Of a stretch of DNA of 64,000 bases, positions 1 to 8,600 are shown one piece after another. The stretch spans positions 2,856,501-2,920,500 of the forward strand of contig OZ038437.1 in assembly GCA_964036275.1 (NCBI GenBank), given 5' to 3'. The translations under genes and the position numbers were made by a program. Each line of letters starts with the position of its first letter. Positions within the stretch are counted from its first letter, which is position 1. The DNA is from Litoditis marina (taxonomy: Eukaryota > Nematoda > Chromadorea > Rhabditida > Rhabditidae). The notes under the pieces were generated by a model that was not told where the DNA came from, made no database searches, and worked only from the letters and a program-made list of their open reading frames with translations.

Positions 1-19
1 TAATCGATCAATAATTCAG

Positions 20-1490
20 GTTGACGAGTTGGCGAACGCGCGTTCTGCCTGCAAAGAGCCGATGACAGTCGATTTCATCCGCTGCAAAAGTTACGAGGAT
101 ACGGCCAGTTCGGGAACAATTCAGATTATTGGACTGGGAAATCTGGAGGAGTTGAGGGGAAAAAATGTGTTGGTGGGTAGAGAGAGAGAGAGAAATATAG
201 AAAGGGGGATAGATATAACAGAAGGCGAAGAGAGAGAGAGCAGGTCAAAGAGACGCAGACGGTGTAGTAATCTCGACGGTTTCATTAGCGAAAAAGAGAG
301 TACGGAGTGGGCGACGAGAGAGAGAGAGAGAGTAAGAGAATGAGTGAGAGAAATGAAAAGAGAGATATATGGAGAGAGCGTTTTTGAGAAATATAAATGG
401 AGAAAAGGAGATGGGGTGTTAAGATATATTATTATTTTCATAGTGTATTTTATCCAGATCGTCGATGACATTGTTGACTCCGGCCTCACGTTGCACCGAT
501 TGTTGAACACGTTGGTCGAGTACGGTAGGTATTTGCTTTTTTATACTAATAGTACTATTTTAAGAATAAATTCTGTTTTTTGTTCAAAAAATGTTATTCC
601 TCAAAGTTTTTTCTCCAGAAAGAGAGCATTGCCATTCGAGATATACGACTATATTCAGAAAATGAACTGGCTGATAAGTTAGTGCAGGTAGAACTGGAGA
701 ATGTGGAGTTTTCCGAATTACTCTTCTACCTTTTTTAGCTTTCATAATGACTTCTACAGTTGCTATCGATATTGTGCAATTGCAAAACATTATCACAATA
801 CGTGAGAAACGGATGAGTCAAATTCGTTTATTTGTTTTTGTTTCAGGCGTGAAACAGACGTGGACGGCGTTGCTCCTTTCCAAGCGAGTTCCACGAAAGA
901 TCGACGTCCGGGAAGACTTTGTCGCCTTCCAGATTCCCGATAAGGTTGGTTCAGTTGTATCTGAATTGTAGTTTGGTCGGCCAGAGGTGTGATTTGTAGT
1001 TCGGTCTGAGAGAGTGTGGGCGAACTCGCCTTTCAAATTATCGAGATAAGTGGAGTTCTATCTGGATTGTAGTTCGGTCTGCCTGCATTATTTACGAATT
1101 ACAACTAGAGAATGGGATCAAAATCGTGGTAGTCGCACGACCAACCAAGGGGTCAGCCATTTTCGTAGCGTGTAGGTCAGAGACACGCAGACTGTTGGAC
1201 ACTGAGTAGCTTGCAACTAGCAAATTGTAGTGAATGCTCTAAAACTGTTTACGTGACTGTTCCAATGAATATCTTCATTGAATATTCAAATTTCACGAGC
1301 TTACAGTTTTTCAGTTTCAGATAACGTCATAATTATTGAACAAAATATTATCGATTCATATACGAACTAATTATTGATTTGTCTGCAGTTCATCGTCGGA
1401 TATGGTCTGGACTATAACCAGAAGTTCCGCGATCTCAGCCATATTTGTGTCATGAGCGCCAAGGGAATCGAAAAGTACAAGAATCAATAA
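20..1490 (+). CDS. HPRT1: Hypoxanthine-guanine phosphoribosyltransferase, 3' part (5' exons outside window)
   Basis: Purine salvage enzyme of the cytosol that joins PRPP to hypoxanthine or guanine to give IMP or GMP. Exons: 20-172, 458-524, 847-944, 1389-1490 (TAA 1488-1490); phases 0, 1, 0 all join in frame and give 139 residues. Visible motifs are MTVDFIR and KSY in the first exon, the PRPP-binding loop IVDDIVDSG at the start of the second (vertebrate form IVEDIIDTG), then [19 protein letters not shown], and [10 protein letters not shown]...FRDLSHICV near the C-terminus. These are the hallmark blocks of eukaryotic HPRT. Compared with the usual length of about 218 residues, roughly 80 N-terminal residues lie left of the window. 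The first donor (173) is followed at once by a GA microsatellite. The next gene on the same strand starts 379 bp after the stop. Confidence 0.94.
178..340. repeat. (GA)n-rich stretch in HPRT intron
   Basis: Interrupted GAGAGA runs start directly after the GTGGGT splice donor at 173 and continue to about 340. An open frame through it on either strand is only repeat translation. Confidence 0.9.
1140..1215. repeat. Fragment of repeat family H
   Basis: Contains GTAGGTCAGAGACACGCAGACTG, related to the GTCAGTGAGGCCGCAGAC / GTCTCTCTGACCTGC arms of family H seen at 3.55, 13.9-14.26, 48.5-48.9 and 54.7 kb. It lies in the last HPRT intron. Confidence 0.45.
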
Positions 1491-1868
1491 TCATCAATTG
1501 CATTTGACCTCAAATCGATCGAATCTATAGTATTTGTTTGGAGATTGTATGTTTTATCTCTTCATACTCAATACTTCATATTGAAAATATAACACAGTTC
1601 GTTGAACTTCGTTGTAAGTTCGTTGAACACAGATTTATCGTTTTTTAGCTATTGTTGTATTTGTTTTTTTTGTTGTAAAGCCTGGTTTTAAATGAATTTT
1701 TAAAATCTTTTTGTGTTTAATTACGGAAACAAACTGTTTCTATGTTTGTTGAAAGTGCTATATTGTATGGTCAATGACTATACTCGAGAGTAGTGTGGAG
1801 TACTCACGCGCGTCAATAGTTGGAATGCAACCGCACGCGCAAGCCGGTAATTCCACTAGTAACTCTAT

Positions 1869-4136
1869 ATGAAGTCAGCCGTATTTTACCTTCTGTGTTT
1901 GAGTCAAATGACGATTGGTAAGCGTTTTCATGATTGTTTGACAATGGTAACATGATAAGTATCATAACTACTAGAACTACTGTAATTGTTGACTAGTGGT
2001 TTCGATATTTGTATTGATTGATGAACATTGAGACAAAAAAGAAGAATCATGGTCTGTATGTAGTGTAGTTTGTAGTTTGGACCTTCTCCACTATGATTCT
2101 CAGCTGTGCTAATATGAGGTTAAACTATGTTCATGAACTATTGTAACCTTACAAAAGTCAGCCACTATAAAATATTATTGCGTAATCAAGCAGTTCCGAT
2201 GTGTTTGTGGCTTAATCGCGACGCATTTCTGGCTCAATTGGTGTGTTCTGCTGTCATTGAGACCAAACTACAATAATCAAACTACATTTCCAGCCGGTCG
2301 GAGTTCGCAGTGCATGTTGTGCGACTCGTTCATGGGCTACTGTGACTTCGATGGACATGTTTGTCTCGGAGAAAAGTGCGCCACACGGGTGGCCACTATC
2401 GATCGTGAGTTGTAGCTTGAACTCGTGAGATATAGGAGATGACCAAGATTAGTTGTAGTTTGATCAGGGGGCCGAGTGGTCAAGTGGTTAGCGTTCGGCT
2501 GTCGCTCCACAGACTTGGGTTCGATTCCCACTAGGCGCGGTATCTTCATGGCGGACCGCATGAGCTGGTAGCAAAGCTCACCCATGCCTATCTCCACCCC
2601 CCTCTACGGACAGTCCATCTACGGTTGATATTGATATTATGTACTTGTAAGATGATTCCCAATAAAGTGACAAACGGATGAAATAGGCCGTACACAAATT
2701 AATTATTTATTTATTCATCACGAAACACGCCGTATAGTGTTCCCGCTCTTGGAAGCAGGCGTTCACGGCGTATTTGGCTATAGAATAGAATTTATTCGCG
2801 ATTGAACACGTGACTTTCCACATAATATGTGGCACTCCAAAAGGATTGAAGGTGGTCTGGCAGGAACCGAATCTCGTGCCTTGCGCTCCACGGTTAATTC
2901 CGTCGCTCCAATGCAAATACGCTACAAAAACGCATTCATTGATACATTTCGTATCATTTAAACATAATTCATTAGCGGAGATTCGACAACTTCATTTTTG
3001 AGGCGAATTCGCGTTGGAGCGAATGAATTAACCGCAGAGCGCAAAGCACGAGATCTGGTTCGTGTCAGGCCATCTTTAATGGAGAAAAAAGTTGAAAAGA
3101 GAAGGGTATGCTGCTGTGTGCGTAGTTTGATGCCATACTATTTCAGTCGAGGTTTGTGCATTACGGCACGCAATGAGATCAAACTACAACTATGTTTTCC
3201 TCGCCTCTCTATACTTGAGAATGGTTGAGAGTAAACTTCAGTTTTTATTTACAGAAGGTCTGATTCGGATTCAGAAACTCTGCGTTTCTGCCCATACTCG
3301 GACCGGTTGTCGACCCGCTCTACTTTGGAGAGGAATTCAGGTACACTCCCTTAAATAAGGACGATAATGTGGTCCAATCCGGACGCTTCAGTCCTTTAAA
3401 CCGTAATACATTTTTCAATTGCAGTTTAAAGGACCAATGCGTCGGGATTGGTCCACATAATCGTCTTTCCTTAAACCAACACAGATAGCAACCGACTTAA
3501 TCGATAACACAACACTTACAAACGTTTGCGCCAATCCAACCCAAAAGCGAGAGAGTACCGGTCAATGAGGCCGCAGACCGGCTAGAAGTCTGGGTCTCTC
3601 TGACCTGCTCTTTCTCTCGTCGAGGCCGCTACGAGAGTGGTCAGCTGATCGTCGGGGAATTGTCTGTACAGGGATAGCACCCAATAACAAGTACTTTTGT
3701 CCGATTAACAGTGGGATCAAACTACAAAATTTCAGAAAAAACTCGAAAACTCGAAAATCGATGTGAAAATTCAAATTTTTGGTTATGAAACTCGAAAAAC
3801 TCGAAATTTTTCTGCTTTCGAAACTCAATTTTCAATACTCGAAAACTTGAATTTCTCAAAGCTCTAGAAACTCGATTTTTTTAAAAAGTCGGCAACTCGA
3901 AATTTCCCAAAACTCGAAATTTTGAACTCGATTAACCCCTTAAATACATTTACTAAACGTTTGATTCAAACTGATAGTCCAAGTAGTTCTTAGAATCACA
4001 AAAATGTCCTTTTATGAACTGAAACAACTGGACATCTTTCCAGGGTCAAGAATGTGTGTGCAGTGGAAGCATGTGCAACTCCTCGAGAAACAGTGCGAAT
4101 GTCCTATATTTGTGTTTATTAGCCTTACTAATTTGA
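1869..4136 (+). CDS. Small secreted ten-cysteine Ly6/ET-like protein, probably GPI-anchored
   Basis: Four exons, 1869-1917, 2294-2404, 3255-3340, 4044-4136, join in phase (1, 1, 0) to give 112 aa. Residues 1-16 form a hydrophobic signal peptide. The mature part has ten cysteines: a CxxC pair near the N-terminus, single cysteines after Tyr, Val, Lys, Leu and Gly, then ECVCSGSMCN. A terminal CxC...CN block is the signature of the three-finger Ly6/uPAR fold and of the nematode ET-module relatives. After CNSS the tail (SANVLYLCLLALLI) is hydrophobic and ends at the stop, as a GPI-attachment signal does. Such proteins sit outside the cell; the ligand cannot be inferred. An AATAAA follows at 4141. 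A family A MITE lies 10 bp after the third donor. The exon 3 assignment rests on phase and cysteine spacing only. Confidence 0.75.
2466..2690 (+). repeat. tRNA-derived SINE, family S1
   Basis: A tRNA-like head (GGCCGAGTGGTCAAGTGGTTAGCG as A box, GGTTCGATTCCCA as B box) is followed by a non-tRNA body with GCATGAGCTGGTAGC and CCCATGCCTATCTCC and by AATAAAGTG. Related copies in the opposite orientation are at 9035-9190 and 31608-31715. It lies in intron 2 of the Ly6-like gene. Confidence 0.75.
2785..2850 (-). repeat. Retroposon-like fragment with TAGAA tail, family T
   Basis: ATAGAATAGAAT is followed by TTTATTCGCGATTGAACACGTG and a short ATGTGGCACTCC palindrome arm. Similar modules are at 33588-33770 (+) and 55450-55515 (-), each with a TTCTA pentamer tract on the same side, as in a 3' tail. 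Confidence 0.5.
3351..3474. mobile_element. MITE family A, copy A1
   Basis: A near-palindromic element of about 120 bp: TTAA-ATAAGGACGATAATGTGG ... CCACATAATCGTCTTTCC-TTAA. TTAA flanks both ends, as in piggyBac-type insertions. It starts 10 bp after the exon 3 donor of the Ly6-like gene. Confidence 0.9.
3548..3660. repeat. Repeat family H
   Basis: GCGAGAGAGTACCGGTCAATGAGGCCGCAGAC and the partly complementary GTCTCTCTGACCTGCTCTTTCTCTCG form two arms, so the transcript could fold into a hairpin. Copies recur at 13.9-14.26 and 48.5-48.9 kb. Confidence 0.6.
3726..3935. repeat. Degenerate CTCGAAA low-complexity array
   Basis: Irregular runs of CTCGAAAA and AACTCGAAATTT. The same sequence type, reverse-complemented (CGAGTTTTTCGAGTTTCGAG), fills 36850-37325. 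Confidence 0.7.
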
Positions 4137-4140
4137 CAAA

Positions 4141-4146
4141 AATAAA
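4141..4146 (+). promoter_or_regulatory. Poly(A) signal of the Ly6-like gene
   Basis: AATAAA lies five bases after the TGA. The convergent DXO stop is at 4416, so the two 3' ends are less than 300 bp apart. Confidence 0.6.
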
Positions 4147-4415
4147 TTTATATATAACTCAAAAACGTTTCCGTTGATACAAAAATTCGAAGTTCCATCA
4201 CATTATCTCATTTGAAGCAAGAAATCTACGACGTAAAACTTTAAAACCATTTGAACAAAATTCATCTCCAGTTATACAAAATACAAAACATGGGTGCACT
4301 ATTTCACGTAAACTACGTCCCTTTCCCCGCAGAAACTATTTTACACGTAATTTTACACTTTTACACGTTAACATAACTGGCAGTCAACTTTTGACGTTTT
4401 CCACTCAAAATCCTC

Positions 4416-5595
4416 CTACAAACCGATGCCAAAATGTTGGCAAAACTGTGGCGACAAAAACGCGGCTTCTTCCCGGGGAATCGGTCTCAGGACGACATGA
4501 TCCGCTGAGTATTCGACCACACACGACGCATCGTTCTCTCGCAGGTGGTCTCGTAGAGATGCCAAGACGGTGGAGAGAAGAGACAAGCAGACGGCCGCGT
4601 CCCAGTCGCCCCGACGCGGTAGTGCGTCGATGGGCACGGAATCGACCTGGAAAATATAGTCATAGCCATCTTTATGTAATTAACTACAGTACACATTCAA
4701 GATTTTCAGCGGACGTTTTCTAACGCAAACTTCAACTTGTGTACGGTAGAAGTCTCAATGGGAATGAGGAAGGCTATAGGCACAGTGATTTCTACGTGAA
4801 TATCTACAGTATGATCTATGCGGTCAAAAGCGTCTACGGATACTCGACCTGAAAAACATAGTCATTGTCATTTCTATGTGGACATCTACGGTATGCAGTT
4901 GAACAGCGCTGAACGGAAGGAGATGTCATAGTCACCCTCATTTTTACGTGAAAAACTACTGTACGATCTACGCCGTTTCACCTTGTTTCTAGACTTTACG
5001 TGAACAATAACCATACCAAACTCCAATATGAGTAATAGAGTAATACAAATGAAGAACTTCACTTTTTTCGAGTTAACCACGAAGCCTACTGTCGTAGTCA
5101 CGACCATTATCGTTCGTTATTCTCCTCATGTTTTGTATGATTCCTATGCCCCGCCTCTATACGGGCAGAGCCACTGAACCACCACAAACTGTACACAAAC
5201 ACACAAGGTACCAACCTAATCCCGTACACCTACTCACCTTGCTAACTATTCCGTCGTCATTTCGAAATCCAACCACAATCTTTTCGATGCCAACCAGGAA
5301 GGACTGGAGCCACCATTTCAGACTTTTCTGGCGCCAGAAGCCGCCCTCCAGCGCCCCGCGCTGCGTCTTCATTTCTACGAGGGCGCCATCTGGAGATACT
5401 CATACAGAGAGAGAAAGAGATAGAGAGAGCGTAGACAGAGGGGGGATAGATAGCGAGAACGTGAGACAGCGAGAGAGAAAGAGAGGAGTGAGAGGTTGAT
5501 ATATAGAGAGCGCATAAGAGAGAGATAGAAAGACAATGGAAGAACAGCACCGTGAAGATAGAGAATATCATGGAGAGAGAGAGAGAGAGAGAGAT

Positions 5596-5626
<31 letters not shown>

Positions 5627-5628
5627 GA

Positions 5629-5680
<52 letters not shown>

Positions 5681-8600
5681 TAGATCCTACCCCTATCCAC
5701 AGCATCCACCTCGCCGCTGTACAGTAGTCTGATGGGCGGTCCGCGCGGCGCGGCCAGTGTCGCGCGTACGACCGTCGCAAACTCTTCGCGGCAGGAGACC
5801 ACAGCTTCCGTGACGGGTTTCGACTGGAATGAACAGATCAAACTACAAATAGAATAAAAGATCAATATGATCTTCTATGAGTAAAATCTATACCGACACC
5901 GGTTTATCGTTTGCAGGTCACGTAAAATTCAGTCTAACAACCACCTGGCTACAACCGTACCAAGGATTACGGTAGAAATGGAGCAGATTTGCATGAATGA
6001 TGAAATAATAGGAGAATATTATATACAAATCTGCTCCATTTCTACCGTAATCCTTGGTATCGTCCCGGAACATGGCTCAGAACAAGGGTCGTTGCAAAAC
6101 AGTTTACTGTTTATACAGCGTGGCTGTCATAGACATTGATTTTTACCCTCGTCGTCTGAAGTCTCTTCGGGGCACACTATATCTCTAGATTTGTTGCACT
6201 ACAGTTTCGACCAAACGCGAATTCGTAATTAACCCCCAATGGTCTGAGGGGAAGTCCCGTTCTTGTACCTTGGACAAGCCGTCGCCTGAGTTGTTATGTA
6301 TTTTTTCACGTAACTCAACTAAACACACGTTAATTCTAGATTTTCTTTCATATACCATACTCACTTTAAAAATCTTTGCCTTATACTAATCAAAATTCTA
6401 TTTTTCATCTCTACTATAATCGCAATGTTGAAAACAGTGATATTGATCATCTAAAAAAACTGTTACTATCGATACAGTAACCCAGACGATTGGCGATAGA
6501 GCGGATTACCCTACTAGATGCATACTCATGAACAGCTCTGACAGACATATTGTCACATTACACAGCAGTAACCATCAATACAGTAACCCAGACGATTGGC
6601 TATAGAGCGCGGTATCGTCTCACATCAGTAACTATCGATACAGTAAGCCAGTAGGCTGACGATGGAGCGCGATATCGTCACACAGCATTTGCTTTCAGTA
6701 CAGTAACGCAGAAGAGATTGGCAACAGAGCGCGGTATCGTCTCACAACAGTAACTATCGATACAGTAACCCAGACGATTGGCGATAGAGCGCAATTACCT
6801 CTATCGTATCGACAGTCATGTACTGCTCGAACTTGAAGCCCCAATACGTCATCATTTTGTCACGCGGGGTCATGGTTGCCTGTCTGTAAACAATATGTTT
6901 TATGATGATTATTTCAATAGCACATGAAAACTTTATAAAGGAAACTCATAAGATACATCAACTGTTCTGCACTCTCTGATTCTCGCCAATGGACAGGTGT
7001 GTTTGATTCAATTCCAAATTCCACAAAAGGTCGCATTGATGGCAAACTAGATACATCTATAACCAGAATACTAAAATCGATAAATACCTTATGAATCGAT
7101 GAATGGATATTGTAAACTCTGGCCAACCTCTGAATAGCCTGCTCCGTCTTTTGTTCACACAAAAAGATGACGTCATTCTTGCGAATCGCCACAAATCGCC
7201 AGGGATCTCGCGGGGAGAAGGGAGTCGCGGCGATACGCGTCAGCAGGCCGCGCCAGCACACAACATCAGCCTCGTGAAGAACCTGTGATTGTAGTTTGCG
7301 CTTCACGATGTGTAGCAGCGAGCAGAACCTAGCCGACGAAAAACTGGTGTGTTGGCCGCATTCATAGTTTTTACGTCGGCGTTAATGGTGAAGAAAACAT
7401 ACGTATTGATTCACGCGGGCGTTCTCTCCTAAATTAACGCCGACGTAAAAAGTAAGAAAGCGGCCTTAGACAGTGTTTTGCGGTGATTCTATCCTGCTCC
7501 AAATGTTGTTTAGGCAAAGTTCGGATGCGAGACCAAACTACAATTGGGAGGAAACTACATCTAGATATCTCTGTGTCATCAGGCCGCGCCAGCACACAAC
7601 ATCAGCTTCGTGAAGAACCTGTGTTTGTAGTTTGAGCTTTGCGTTTTGTAGTTTGGTCGAAATCTACCTCAGTGCTATAGATATTGTGGGCAGATCCTGA
7701 TGTGTTTGTAGCTTCGGGCGTTTGGGCAACGTTCTGTGGTACTGGCAGTTTGGCGCTGATGTATTTCAGGCAAAGTTGGAGAACTCTGATACGCACCGAC
7801 AAAAAACTACTGTGTTTCTAGTTCACGCTGTGAGGTTAAAAGTGGGAACCAAATCTTGCCGAGATTCGAAAACTTTGTTTTTGGAGCGCATTGCGATTGA
7901 ATTAACCGTGGAGCGCCACGATATTTGGTTTCTGTCATGACATCTTTAAGCAGCGTGTTTCGGTTTCTTTCTACTGTTTCAGGAGTTTTCCCTCGGTGTG
8001 TGGGCAACGTTTGAAAATTGCAAAGTAACCTCTCAAAGGTGACCGGAGAGCAACATGGTTTGTCGTTAAACTGTTGTATCCCACTTTTGATTGGACGCGT
8101 TCCTTGTCGCGCGGCTTTGTCATGTGAATGCACTTTAGGTGAATGTATTTAAATGAGACTTCTACTGTTTTTCTGTTCATCCTGTGCGATTGGCCCAAAT
8201 TATTTCCTTCGTACTTGTGAGTTGTTTTATCTGTATTCTGTGCTGTTATATTGTTTTCTTTTTCCTTTAGTGGTAATCACCAAATGATGTTTCACGATTT
8301 CCGACTCCTATTTCCGCATTTGAATGTTTTCGTTTCCTAATGCCGATGTTTTATTTTCTCCTCTTGTTCATCACATGCTTGCATGTAAATAAATCAATCA
8401 ATCAATGTCACGTGGACTGATCCAACTAATATACGAGTCATTTGTGCTCTCTGATCTCAATACTGTTCAAAGACCTCTGATCGAAACAAAACCTCTGATC
8501 AAGTTGTGTTCCGGTCTCCTTTAATATGCCAAACATCAAAAACTGTGATTTGTAGTTGTACCTTTTTCAGTGGCGCAGCTGCCGGAGCCTGTCTGGTCAT

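Noticed and set aside
121..510. Open frames across the GA/CT stretches near 0.1-0.5, 5.3-5.9, 27.5, 40.9-42.7 and 43.5-44.3 kb
   Set aside because: Translations are Ser-Leu, Arg-Glu or Thr-His dipeptides of microsatellites, with no splice or start context.
3726..3935. Telomere-like repeat
   Set aside because: Spacing is irregular and no fixed unit length holds, so it is called low-complexity.
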